Of a DNA stretch of 64,000 bases, positions 11,302 through 23,480 are shown piece after piece (positions within the stretch are counted from its first letter, which is position 1; each line of letters starts with the position of its first letter). Source of the stretch: Synanceia verrucosa (lineage: Eukaryota > Chordata > Actinopteri > Perciformes > Synanceiidae); contig CM056566.1 of assembly GCA_029721515.1 (NCBI GenBank), positions 24,033,269 to 24,097,268 of the forward strand, given 5' to 3'. The translations under genes were made by a program, and so were the position numbers. The notes beneath the pieces are model-generated. The model saw only the letters and a program-made list of their open reading frames with translations, had not been told where the DNA came from and searched no databases.

Positions 11302-13676
11302 TTTCACAGTATTTATACACTAAACCAGATTAAAGACAAAGTTTAGATCCTTTCACAGTATTTCTACACTAAACCAGATTAAAGACAAAGTTTAGATCCT
11401 TTCACAGTATTTCTACACTAAACCAGATTAAAGACAAAGTTTAGATCCTTTCACAGTATTTCTACACTAAACCAGATTAAAAACAAAGTTTAGATCCTTT
11501 CACAGTATTTCTACACTAAACCAGATTAAAGACAAAGTTTAGATCCTTTCACAGTATTTATACACTAAACCAGATTAAAGACAAAGTTTAGATCCTTTCA
11601 CAGTATTTATACACTAAACCAGATTAAAGACAAAGTTTAGATCCTTTGGCAGTATTTATACACTAAACCAGATTAAAGACAAAGTTTAGATCCTTTCACA
11701 GTATTTATACACTAAACCAGATTAAAGACAAAGTTTAGATCCTTTCGCAGTATTTATACACTAAACCAGATTAAAGACAAATTTTAGACCCGTTGGCAGT
11801 ATTTATACACTAAACCAGATTAAAGACAAAGTTTAGATCCTTTCACAGTATTTATACACTGAACCAGATTAAAGACAAAGTTAAGATCCTTTCACAGTAT
11901 TTATACACTAAACCAGATTAAAGACAAATTTTAGACCCGTTGGCAGTATTTATACACTAAACCAGATTAAAGACAAAGTTTAGATCCTTTCGCAGTATTT
12001 ATACACTAAACCAGATTAAAGACAAAGTTTAGATCCTTTCACAGTATTTATACACTAAACCAGATTAAAGACAAAGTTTAGATCCTTTCACAGTATTTAT
12101 ACACTAAACCAGATTAAAGACAAATTTTAGACCCGTTGGCAGTATTTATACACTAAACCAGATTAATGACAAAGTTTAGATCCTTTCACAGTATTTATAC
12201 ACTAAACCAGCTTAAAGACAAAGTTTAGATCCTTTCACAGTATTTATACACTAAACCAGATTAATGACAAAGTTTAGATCCTTTGGCAGTATTTATACAC
12301 TAAACCAGATTAAAGACAAAGTTTATATCCTTTCACAGTATTTATACACTAAACGAGATTAAAGACAAAGTTTAGATCCTTTCACAGTATTTATACACTA
12401 AACCAGATTAAAGACAAATTTTAGACCCGTTGGCAGTATTTATACACTAAACCAGATTAAAGACAAAGTTTAGATCCTTTGGCAGTATTTATACACTAAA
12501 CCAGATTAAAGACAAATTTTAGACCCGTTGGCAGTATTTATACACTAAACCAGATTAATGACAAAGTTTAGATCCTTTGGCAGTATTTATACACTAAACC
12601 AGATTAAAGACAAAGTTTAGATCCTTTGGCAGTATTTAAGACACTAAACCAGATTAAAGACAAAGTTTAGATCCTTTCACAGTATTTATACACCAAACCA
12701 GATTAAAGACAAAGTTTAGATCCTTTCACAGTATTTATACACCAAACCAGATTAAAGACAAAGTTTAGATCCTTTGGCAGTATTTATACACCAAACCAGA
12801 TTAAAGACAAAGTTTAGATCCTTTCACAGTATTTATACACCAAACCAGATTAAAGACAAAGTTTAGATCCTTTGGCAGTATTTATACACCAAACCAGATT
12901 AAAGACAAAGTTTAGATCCTTTCACAGTATTTATACACCAAACCAGATTAAAGACAAAGTTTAGATCCTTTGGCAGTATTTATACACTAAACCAGATTAA
13001 TGACAAAGTTTAGATCCTTTGGCAGTATTTATACACCAAACCAGATTAAAGACAAAGTTTAGATCCTTTGGCAGTATTTATACACCAAACCAGATTAAAG
13101 ACAAAGTTTAGATCCTTTCACAGTATTTATACACCAAACCAGATTAAAGACAAAGTTTAGATCCTTTGGCAGTATTTATACACTAAACCAGATTAAAGAC
13201 AAAGTTTTGATCCTTTGGCAGTATTTATACACCAAACCAGATTAAAGACAAAGTTTAGATCCTTTCACAGTATTTATACACCAAACCAGATTAAAGACAA
13301 AGTTTAGATCCTTTGGCAGTATTTATACACTAAACCAGATTAATGACAAAGTTTAGATCCTTTGGCAGTATTCATACACTAAACCAGCTTAAAGACAAAG
13401 TTTAGATCCTTTGGCAGTATTTAAGACACTAAACCAGCTTAAAGACAAAGTTTAGATCCTTTGGCAGTATTTAAGACACTAAACCAGCTTAAAGACAAAG
13501 TTTAGATCCTTTGGCAGTATTTAAGACACTAAACCAGCTTAAAGACAAAGTTTAGATCCTTTGGCAGTATTTATACACTAAACCAGCTTAAAGACAAAGT
13601 TTAGATCCTTTGGCAGTATTTAAGACACTAAACCAGCTTAAAGACAAAGTTTAGATCCTTTGGCAGTATTTAAGAC
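11302..13676. repeat. 49-bp minisatellite in pdia5 intron 1 (about 48 copies)
   Basis: Unit: CAGTATTTATACACTAAACC, AGATTAAAGACAAAGTTTAG, ATCCTTTCA; period 49 measured directly from 11341 to 11390. Variants segregate in blocks: CTTTCACAG versus CTTTGGCAG, TACACTAAAC versus TACACCAAAC, CAAATTTTAGACCCGTTGG, and TATTTAAGACACT near the right end. This shows repeated local amplification. The unit is the 3' module of the dispersed repeat preserved near 38945-39330. Confidence 0.97.
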
Positions 13677-16060
13677 ACTCGTCCTTCATCCTGATGAAAG
13701 CAGTTTAAAGGATAAAGATCAGCTGTTTCTGCTCAAAGCAGACACCACCTCAGCATGTGCTCTGAACTTTCACATCCAGCATCGAACACCTTGTAAACTG
13801 ACTGGTAATTACTCAGCTAACGTACAAAACACACACACTTTTCTATTAAGCACTTCCCGAAGCATGAAATGTACCTCCAGTCGAGACACCGACGCCGTCG
13901 TGCATCATCATCATCTTTCAGTGACAATAATAAAATAATAAAAATAAGCAGACTGACAGGCCCATTCAGGCGCTTTAAGCTGCAGCTTTATTACAACGAG
14001 GAAAACGCACAGGCAGCTAAAACAGAAAATATGAACGAAGAGCGGGCGCAACGCAAATTAAATGATAATAAAACATGTTTTTTCATCGCCACGGCTTCTG
14101 AATTATCTCTGAAGTGCTGGAGCTCCCTTCCTGTCTGGGTCGACTCGCCTTTTTCCAATAAATGAACTGATAAATGTGAGCGAGTGATGATGAAGCACGA
14201 CTGTACCACAGCGTCTTCTAAGGAGATTCATAGCTTTGAGGTCCAGATGCATGACTATTTTTTTTGCACAAATCTCTGAGAGGAATCTTCATTCATTTTG
14301 TCAGAATAAATCTGGTTGAACATATAGAAGCAGGCACTTTTCATGCTTTAAAGCCTCACATAGAGCTATTTATAGGCTGCAGCTCTCATTGTGTTCCTCC
14401 TTAAGCTCTTGTAATTCATCAGACCTGTACACAATGGAGTGGAGGCCACTGGATTTATTCTGGATTTATTCTGGCACTGAGTGACTGTGATGAAGCTTTC
14501 TGTGGACTCACTAAAAAGAGCTCATGGCCGTGGTCACTAAGGGCATTTTAACCAGCGGAGGTTATTGACAAAGACTTCACGATACAATACCTACCTCGAT
14601 ACTTCAGTCACAATACATTATTGTATTGTAAAGCTTCACGGTATATTGCCATATCAATATTTTTTCCCCAGCCCTTATTTCAACTCCACTTTTGTGGAAT
14701 TATTTATTAGTATTGTTGATTAGTTTCTCCATTAATCAGTTCAGTGTCACAGAGGAGGAAAGAAGCAGGAAAAATTCACATTTAAGAAAAAAATCTGAAA
14801 ATTTAGACACTTATTTCCTTTAAAAAAAAGACTCAAACTAATCAATTAATCGCAGCATTGGGTAGAGAGACTGGATAGATTTTGTGTTTGTTTTTATATA
14901 TTTTTATTATGAATCAGTATTATGCTAAAGTTGTCAATCACTTGTTATTCTTCATAAATTTGATTTTCAATGAGTTTACTGATAGCAACATGTATGTTTA
15001 TCAATTAAAACTGATTAAAGGAAGAAAAAAAAATTCCAGCTTAAATGTGAATATTTTGTGGTTTCTTTCCTCAATGACAGTAAACTGAACAATGACGTTA
15101 ATCATTAGTTTCAGCTCTAATATGAACATTTATTAGTTCATGTAGTGTTTATCTTTGACGTCAATTATTGGTTTAGTTTTCTCCTGAGTAGAGCTGCAAC
15201 GATCAATCGATTACTAAATTAATCACCAACAATTCTGATGCAAAAAGTCATTTTTCAAATAAATAAGTCTAAGCTGACAGTATGACACTAAATTGAATAT
15301 ATTCAACACATTTTTCACCATTTCATCAACCAAACAACTGATCGTTTATTGCGGGAAATAATAAACAATGACAAAACTCTTTCATCGCAGCTCTTTTTTT
15401 ATTATATCACCACAAAATAAAAAAACTGCCTGCATCAGTTTATCTTTCCGGAATGAGGGAATAAATTAACTCATTAAACTGCTTCTTTATAAAAGAAGAA
15501 ACAGATATTTATATCAGTGTACACAGCATGAAGACAGGGTATTATGTCCAGAAATAAGACGCTGGCTCTTAAAACCACACAGCAGGAGGTCACCACTGCA
15601 GCGTTACTCCACTATCAGCCTGATACTGATATTTCTGTGATGATCCACGATCACCTCATGTAAATATCAGCCTGTCATCCAGAGGGATAGAAAATGAGTC
15701 TTAAATGTCAACCAGCACAAACCAATCATGACCTCTAAAAAACAGGGGCGTGCACATGATGACGGTGGTTATTACAGGATGACCTCAGCCTCCATCAGTG
15801 CCTTCACACCTTCCCTATCCTAATCATAAAGGTGCATCCCGCCACGCCACTGCAGTAAACGTGGCGCTCACTGAGCAGCAGGTGTCGACCGGCCCACGCC
15901 CTCCATCTGCTGTCACAAACGTGATGTCCAAGAGCTAAAAAAAGGAAAAAAGGCAGTTTTCCTCATGATTCGTCAGCCTAATGAGGCGGTCAGATGAGGT
16001 CAGGCGTGGACAAGTGAGGTCAAGTGAGGTCAGGTGAGTGCAGAGGACGTAAAGTAGCAT
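13677..16060. other. pdia5 intron 1: unique DNA and repeat relics
   Basis: 13677-14540 shows nothing recognised beyond short unsupported frames. 14558-14677 is a deleted hAT MITE (ATTGACAAAGACTTCACGAT ... CCCCAGCCCTT). 14690-15360 is a relic of the GCAACGATCAATCGATTA element family, with CAGCTCTAATATGAACATTT and GTTCATGTAGTGTTT, which recurs near 28.4 and 28.7 kb. 15400-16060 shows nothing recognised. Confidence 0.5.
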
Positions 16061-16143
16061 CCTATCACAATATTGTGTCGTGACTCAAATATCACGATAC
16101 ATATCGTATTGTATCGTAAAGTCCTTGCCAATACCCAGCCCTA
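16061..16143. mobile_element. hAT-like MITE right-end fragment
   Basis: TCACGATACATATCGTATTG ... CTTGCCAATACCCAGCCCTA, the terminal 80 bp of the family complete at 38993-39278. It directly abuts the next transposon at 16148. Confidence 0.6.
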
Positions 16144-16147
16144 GTTT

Positions 16148-17502
16148 TAAAGATCACATATTACGCACTTTTTCTGCAATTTTATATAGGTCTCAGACAT
16201 CCAACAATATTGTATTCAAAGTGTATTACCCCAAACTCAGCCCTGGTCCTGAATTCCAGCCAGTTAAAAATCACTGTACTGAGCTCTGCTGAGAACAGAC
16301 TGTTTCTGTGTCTGTACCTTTAAATTTTCCTGAGCTGTGTCTGACCACGCCCCCTCTCTGGAGACAGGAAGTGGCCCTCTCTCCCCTTACCGTGTGCTTC
16401 TGTTTACTTCGAGATGCGTACTGGCACTGGCAAAAGAGGCTACCATTAACAATAATCAGAGTCACCAAAATTATAAATAAGTTTATAACATTAGCTTCAA
16501 ATGAGTCTTGTGCTCACAGAGCTTATGTTAAATATCTCCTGATATTAATTACTCAAGGACACAAACGTTAGCAAAGCAGTCCTCCGGAGCACGGTTAGCT
16601 GCTTTGTAAACATGGCCCATACAAATTATGCTTGGCTACACAGCTGAAGTTGAAGCATGGATCGGTACAAACTGTCCTGGACACTACAGGCGTGGAGCTG
16701 TAAGTTAATCCATTTTGTGTTGCTTTACTGTGGAGCTCTACTTAGCATGACGGCCTGTAAACATGTCCTGGAGGGTAGCTGCAGTGCTAGCATTACAGGG
16801 ACATGTTTACACTGCAGCTAGCGGAGCTAGGAGTATGTCCGGAGTGTAGCTCCAGTAGCTGTAGTGCTAACGTTACAGGGACATGTTTCCAGGCCATCAT
16901 GCTAAGTAGAGCTACACACTAAAGCAACACAAAATGAAATAACTTACAGCTCCATGTTTGTAGCTGTGTCCCAGACGGTGCAGATCCATGCTTCATCTTC
17001 AGCTGGTTAGTGAAGCCTGCTTTGTGAGATGATGAGCGCACACATGCTAAACTTTGGGAAGCTCTCTTGCTACATTTCCAGCTAAAATAAATCGATCCGC
17101 TGGGTCTTCAGAGGACGAACAGAGTAAAAATAGCTTCCTGTACTCGTTGAAGCAGCCGACACACAGTGTCTTTGCTCCTAACTTTGTCAGGTTTGTTTGC
17201 AAAAGTTAGCTGGGAGAAACAATGGAGGCCGCTCCGTAACTTCAGAGGAGGGTTGTCTGTCCGGGGGGAAGCTGGCTCAAAGGCAGTGTCCTCTACTGGA
17301 GGGAGGGACATTTCGCTGTTCTACGTCAGTAGGCGAAAAATGTTCAACTCGCCTGTTTCAGCACACATTGGCAAAGAAGAGGAGCAAGCAGGGGATGGAG
17401 GTGACAGACTTTTTTCACTCCAAGGGCCTCATTCACAGGCCTTTAGGGACACATACTACTGTTATACTACCTTTATAAAGTCAATTTCCCATAATAGGTG
17501 AC
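16148..17502. mobile_element. Non-autonomous DNA transposon with internal foldback
   Basis: The ends are inverted: left AAAGATCACATATTACGC, right (reverse complement) AAGGTCACCTATTATGGG. Inside, about 16640-16775 and 16875-17010 form a long imperfect inverted repeat (GAAGCATGGATC, GTGGAGCTGTAAGTTA, TTTTGTGTTGCTTTA, CTACTTAGCATGAYGGCCTG). The loop holds two tandem copies of a GTAGCTGYAGTGCTARC-type segment. The text near 16310-16380 (CTGACCACGCCCCCTCTCTG) is familiar from abundant teleost repeats. No transposase frame is present. Confidence 0.6.
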
Positions 17503-18179
17503 CTTGAGGTCATCAGATGTTGTTTTTTTTACATACATAAGAGCAGACAGTATACAGATATCAGTATTAGTTGATATCAATCTCTTTGGACCTTTTATAA
17601 TCTAATTATATACAGTATAGACAGCTAATACTGATTATTACATTGTCCACACTGTGCCATAAATTATAAAAAGATAAAAATCTAAATCTATGTCATGCAA
17701 ACATAGAAGAACACATAAGCCTCCATTGATGCAAACAAGAGGAAGTGCACAAACACAATGAACACTTCACAAAAAAAGATCTTGTTATGGTGCAAATGAC
17801 TCACTGATTTCACTGTGGACAACATGTTCACTATATATTATAGCCTTTCTCCACCTCAGACTACATCTACTACAGGTTATAAGCTGCTTTCTAAAATAGC
17901 ACAGCAATGGGTGTCCAAACAGTAAAAAAGAAGTTAAATTTTAAATTTAAAAATGTGTTTTGGAGTACACGGATCAATAAAGCTGCTGTTTATTCTGTTT
18001 ATCTGCAGACAAAATGTCACTGGTCACACATATTGATTACTCTGACCTGAAGGAAAACACACTGAGAGCTCAACAGCCTCAGGCCAGTGATAAATATAGT
18101 TTATTTACAGGAAGAAGTCTGGATTAAATAGTTCTGACATGAGGGCCTCCACAGCCCAGACTGCTCTGACAGGACCACC
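17503..18179. other. pdia5 intron 1: nothing recognised
   Basis: AT-rich sequence without an identifiable exon, repeat array or transposon end. Confidence 0.45.
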
Positions 18180-20229
18180 TGAACACACCTGATACCTGCC
18201 CCTACAGTATATAGTATACACTGTACCTGAACACACCTGACACTGATACCTGCCCATACACACAGTATATACACACTGTACCTGAACACACCTGACACTG
18301 ATACCTGCCCATAAATATACAGTATATACACACTGTACCTGAACACACCTGACACTGATACCTGCCCATATACATGCAGTATATACACACTGTACCTGAA
18401 CACACCTGACACTGATACCTGCCCATAAATATACAGTATATACACACTGTACCTGAACACACCTGACACTGATACCTGCCCATAAATATACAGTATATAC
18501 ACACTGTACCTGAACACACCTGACACTGATACCTGCCCATACATACAGTATATACACACTGTACCTGAACACACCTGACACTGATACCTGCCCATAAATA
18601 TACAGTATATACACACTGTACCTGAACACACCTGACACTGATACCTGCCCATATATATACAGTATATACACACTGTACCTGAACACACCTGACACTGATA
18701 CCTGCCAATACATATAGTATATACACACTGTACCTGAACACACCTGACACTGATACCTGCCCATACATACAGTATATAAACACTGTACCTGAACACACCT
18801 GACACTGATACCTGCCCATATATATACAGTATATACACACTGTACCTGAACACACCTGACACTGATACCTGCCCATAAATATACAGTATATACACACTGT
18901 ACCTGAACACACCTGACACTGATACCTGCCCATACATACAGTATATACACACTGTACCTGAACACACCTGACACTGATACCTGCCAATACATATAGTATA
19001 TACACACTGTACCTGAACACACCTGACACTGATACCTGCCCATATATATACAGTATATACACACTGTACCTGAACACACCTGACACTGATACCTGCCCAT
19101 ATATATACAGTATATACACACTGTACCTGAACACACCTGACACTGATACCTGCCCATATATATACAGTATATACACACTGTACCTGAACACACCTGACAC
19201 TGATACCTGCCCATATATATACAGTATATACACAGTATATACACACTGTACCTGAACACACCTGACACTGATACCTGCCCATATATATACAGTATATACA
19301 CACTGTACCTGAACACACCTGACACTGATACCTGCCCATATATATACAGTATATACACACTGTACCTGAACACACCTGACACTGATACCTGCCCATATAT
19401 ATACAGTATATACACAGTATATACACACTGTACCTGAACACACCTGACACTGATACCTGCCCATATATACACAGTATATACACACTGTACCTGAACACAC
19501 CTGACACTGATACCTGCCCATATATATACAGTATATACACAGTATATACACACTGTACCTGAACACACCTGACACTGATACCTGCCCATATATATACAGT
19601 ATATACACACTGTACCTGAACACACCTGACACTGATACCTGCCCATATATATACAGTATATACACACTGTACCTGAACACACCTGACACTGATACCTGCC
19701 CATATACGTACAGTATATACACACTGTACCTGAACACACCTGACACTGATACCTGCCCATATACATGCAGTATATACACACTGTACCTGAACACACCTGA
19801 CACTGATACCTGCCCATATACATGCAGTATATACACACTGTACCTGCACACACCTGACACTGATACCTGCCCATAAATATACAGTATATACACACTGTAC
19901 CTGAACACACCTGACACTGATACCTGCCCATATACATGCAGTATATACACACTGTACCTGAACACACCTGACACTGATACCTGCCCATATATATACAGTA
20001 TATACACACTGTACCTGAACACACCTGACACTGATACCTGCCCATATACATGCAGTATATACACACTGTACCTGAACACACCTGACACTGATACCTGCCC
20101 ATATACATGCAGTATATACACACTGTACCTGAACACACCTGACACTGATACCTGCCCATATACATGCAGTATATACACACTGTACCTGAACACACCTGAC
20201 ACTGATACCTGTCCATATATACAGTATAT
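18180..20229. repeat. 57-bp minisatellite in pdia5 intron 1 (about 35 copies)
   Basis: Unit: ATACCTGCCCATATATATAC, AGTATATACACACTGTACCT, GAACACACCTGACACTG. The normal period is 57 (18601 to 18658), with length variants in the TATATACAGTATATACA part and occasional doubling of that part (for example near 19225, 19405 and 19535). The GTACCTGAACACACCTG core is almost invariant. A period of 19 codons keeps all three minus-strand frames open for about 700 codons, giving Tyr/Cys/Val-rich peptides with no start or splice support. Confidence 0.97.
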
Positions 20230-21196
20230 AAAATGCACCAGAAGACAGCAAGTAAGATTACCCCTTGGGGATAATAAAGTACAACTTATAATTGAGTTGC
20301 CTCTACACAGCTCTCAACATGGCGGTTGAGTAGCCGGCTAACAGGTAGCAATGCTAACGGTACTACCACCATATGACAGTTTTGATTCAAATACAAAATC
20401 TTCTAGATGATTACTTTAAGTTTACGTTATCTTGGTCAAACATCGTAATTCTGTTGTGGATGTATATAAAAAATGTGCTGAGTCAAACACGTGACTCAGC
20501 ACTTTAGCCTCACAGTTGCAGTTTAATTTCACAGCCACTGAGTTTAGGCATGTAGCCCAAAATTCAAACAGCATCACCATCATTAACAGAGCACTGTACG
20601 TTCACACCCGGCTACACCCATGTTTGCCAACAACGCAACAGGAAGCAGAGCAGGAAAAGGCCAGTTTATTAGGCACACCTGGCTACAAGAAGGGATGATT
20701 TATGGCAGGAGTGCTGCATTAGACTGCATTAGTTTCAGCTAAGTGAACATGATAAACTGGCAACTGAGTGCAAGTCGTAACTTTAAACGTATCCTCATCA
20801 CCATGTAAAGCACTTTACATGAACCTGAAACACTCTGACTGGATGCAGCTGAAAGCTCCAGAGATAGCTCAAGAGCTGGACCTGGGTGTATATATATTTA
20901 TATTTCTCTCTATCAGTTTGTCCTTTATGTATTTATTTAATTCGACTGTCTATTGATTGGCTGGTTTTCCTGCTTATTTTAAATGATTCTTGTCGTTGTT
21001 ATTTTGATGTATTTTTTATAAATTATGTTTTATTAATTTGTTTCTTTATCCACATTTTGTGAGGTATTGTGTACAAATAAAACTAAAAAAAAAAAATACA
21101 GTAGTTATCATTGACATAAACTGCTTATAAATCATTTATCAACCACACATTTGGTGTGAGAAATAAAAATTTGAGGAGTTTCGGACTGTGGTGATT
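20230..21196. other. pdia5 intron 1 with a retroposon tail
   Basis: 20245-20290 reads on the minus strand as TTGTACTTTATTATCCCCAA GGGG, the AxTTTATTxATCCCxxxGGG pattern common at teleost LINE/SINE 3' ends. 21063-21105 has ACAAATAAAAC followed by an A-run, like a retroposed 3' end. Nothing else recognised. Confidence 0.45.
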
Positions 21197-21613
21197 CAGT
21201 GGTAGAAAGTACATTTACTGTAGTAATGTAGTACAGTAAAAAAATGATGTACTTTACAAAATCAGATTTTTGCATCTATATCATATAGAGAGCTTTAAAT
21301 ATTTTTAACATTATATAACATTAACATAACATTATATGCGTGCATGTTTGACTGAAAAATAACACTTATTTTGATAATTGTTTGCATCATCTTTCATGCA
21401 AAAAACTTCCTCTTTGACAATTTTTTAAAAAATATTTCCATGCACTTTCAATAAATTTGAATTTTCTGCCAAACAAGCATTGTGAATGTGTCACAGCTGC
21501 CATTTTTCTACTTTTAGACTACTTTTAATACATAAACACTTTCCTAATTCACTCTCTCAATGCAGGACTTGTACTTTTACTTGTGTTAAGGATGAATATT
21601 ACTTCCACCACTG
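21197..21613. mobile_element. hAT-like MITE with CAGTGGTRGAA termini
   Basis: Left end CAGTGGTAGAAAGTACATTT; right end, reverse complemented, CAGTGGTGGAAGTAATATTC. It contains GTACTTTTACTTGTG near the right end and a long AT-rich centre, a layout very common in percomorph genomes. No convincing target duplication remains. Length 417 bp. Confidence 0.7.
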
Positions 21614-21830
21614 TAAACATTAAATTAGATACATAAGATTTGCATTAAAAGGTAATAAAATGAATTGTTAGCAACAACAGATAAATAGCAGAATATGCAA
21701 TGTGCAAGAACAGTTTATAGACATACACCACACTAGAAAGTATACTGTAAAACACAATACTACTGGCATAGTAAGTATAGGTAGTAAACCACAGTTACAG
21801 TCCTATGACATTAAAGGCTGCTGTAGTCCA

Positions 21831-21893
21831 GATGTGGCAGCAGCAGATGTGGCAGCAGCAGATGTGGCAGCAGCAGATGTAGCAGCAGCAGCT
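21831..21893. repeat. 15-bp GATGTGGCAGCAGCA repeat (4 copies)
   Basis: Four consecutive units, the last with GTAGCA instead of GTGGCA, followed by GCTAGC. Small array about 570 bp inside intron 1 from pdia5 exon 1. Confidence 0.85.
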
Positions 21894-22465
21894 AGCTCAA
21901 AAGTCACCAGACTGCAGCCAAAATGTCACCCTGTTTTCAACTTTCAATTCCTTTTAAACTCGGCTGACGAGTTTCCGCTACTGTACGAGTCGTGTTGACT
22001 CAGGAACAACAACCAAACGACTTAAAATAAAACCGGAAGTGCATTTTTTAAAACGTTAAAGTTTCAGCTAAGCTAGTCAGAAAGGTGAGTTAGCTAGTTA
22101 CTTATCTGGAGGTTAGTTCAGGCTCCTCACACACCGGAGAACACGGGTGACCGTTAACCGGTGAACTACTCCGTCTGGGCAGCTTTACTCTTAACGGCGA
22201 TTTTAACTGCGCCACAACAACCGCACAGCCACAACTATTATTACTGGAGTTAAACCTGAACCCCAAGTTCAGTCAGCGGCTGTCAACTTTACCTCCCGCA
22301 CCCACACACAGACAGGAGGGGACGGTGAGCGGCGCGGTACTGTCTTCTCCCGAACTCCACCACGGACGCGAATGCAACACAACCCGCCAAGCCCGGGAGA
22401 GTGACGGCAGGGAGGCACACACCGGTACCGGACACACGAGCAGGCCGGGGGCCCGTTACACTCAC
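21894..22465. other. pdia5 intron 1, first 570 bases: CpG-rich
   Basis: Composition rises towards exon 1, with many CpG dinucleotides from about 22130. Together with exon 1 and its upstream side this forms the CpG island of pdia5. No second exon is evident. Confidence 0.5.
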
Positions 22466-22537
22466 CAGCAGCACCAGCACCAGCACCAACATGTTCGCCT
22501 CTCTCATCCGACTCCCGTGGCGGTTCCAAGAGGCCAT
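22466..22537 (-). CDS. pdia5: pdia5 coding exon 1: signal peptide of protein disulfide isomerase A5
   Basis: This is the first coding exon of pdia5, an ER-resident thioredoxin-fold oxidoreductase that helps form and rearrange disulfides in secretory proteins. Seen: ATG at 22537 in a strong context (A at -3, G at +4), then 24 codons exactly, then a GTGAGT donor at 22465-22460. The peptide begins MASWNRHGSRMREANM and runs into alternating Leu/Val, the start of a signal-peptide core that continues into exon 2. The exon ends in phase 0, which exon 2 requires. Other in-frame starts exist: Met-11 and Met-16 would give a more typical short signal peptide, and an upstream ATG at 22612 in a weaker context (C at -3) would add 25 residues and bury the signal. 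Identity comes from the join to exons 2 and 3, since this exon alone is not diagnostic. It lies in GC-rich DNA typical of a promoter-proximal exon. Confidence 0.85.
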
Positions 22538-23000
22538 GATGCCGTTGCCACGTCTGGATACGCAGGCGCAGTCGGTTTTCCACGGATTCTCTGGCACGGC
22601 GCAAGGCTCCATGGGAGTTGGAGTTGTTATGGGACTAGTAGACGGAAGGTATTTCACTCACCTGCCGCCTCCTCAGCAGCCAGATCTGGACAGCAATAAG
22701 TGTAAGTAGCAGTCCTGTTTTTATCAGCCTAATGCGGCCGAGGCCATTAATTACACTAGAGGGTAATTAGTTAATTGTCTCTTGATTGAACGACTCTTAA
22801 TTAGCTCTCTTATCAAATCGACTTCTGTCCCTTTAGAAAATGTGGGTTGATTATAGCTGTGAAATGTGCTGCACGCGGTGCTGGGGCCAGTAGTTAAGAA
22901 ATAAATACACAGAAATGAGATGTGAATTCAACATAAAAACAAAATAAGTCATCATATTTTACAAAAATTAAGTGAATATTAAAAAAAACTTGGAGCATTC
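22538..23000 (-). promoter_or_regulatory. pdia5 5'UTR and promoter region
   Basis: DNA just upstream of the pdia5 start codon is CpG-rich to about 22660, like a housekeeping promoter, and then becomes AT-rich. No TATA box is obvious. On the minus strand AGACGTGG lies at 22555-22548, one base from the ATF6/UPR element TGACGTGG. PDI-family genes are often stress-induced through such elements, but this copy is only 11 bases before the ATG and may be chance. No full CCAAT-N9-CCACG element was seen. The transcription start is not determinable here. Confidence 0.45.
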
Positions 23001-23155
23001 GCTTAAATTCACGTTATTTCTTAGTTAATTTTGCCCCCCATGTGTGGCATAAAATAATGTTTTTTGAAGGGAGTTTGGTTTATGGGCTGATGATTATTTA
23101 ATGCGTGATGTAGTAGGCTACATTAAATATTTTTATTTACATCCTACACCAGGGT

Positions 23156-23480
23156 GGTAGAATAGAACAGAATAGAATCCCAGGTGATTTCACTTCCTAC
23201 TTCAGGATAGCCTACTCAGTAGAATAGAATGGAACATAATAGAAATGAATAGAATAGAACAGAACAAAATCGAACTGAATAGAATAGAATGAACCAATAG
23301 AAAACAACAGAACAATAGAATATAATATAGAAATGAATATAACAATATAAATGAATATAGACTAACAGAAGACAATATAACAGAATAGAATAAAACAGAA
23401 TAGAATAGAACAGTCTGGAACACTATGTAATACAATAGAATAATAGAATAGAATAGAAATGAATATAACAGAAGAGTATC
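23156..23480. repeat. Degenerate AGAAT/AGAAC pentamer microsatellite
   Basis: About 320 bp of imperfect AGAATAGAAT, AGAACAGAAT and AGAAATGAAT. It directly follows a copy (23050-23155) of the larger module described for 25740-26535, where the same pentamer ends each copy. Confidence 0.85.

Noticed and set aside
11302..13676. CRISPR-like regular spacing of direct repeats (also 43585-45263)
   Set aside because: Units are head-to-tail with no unique spacers and no cas genes, and the setting is a vertebrate intron.
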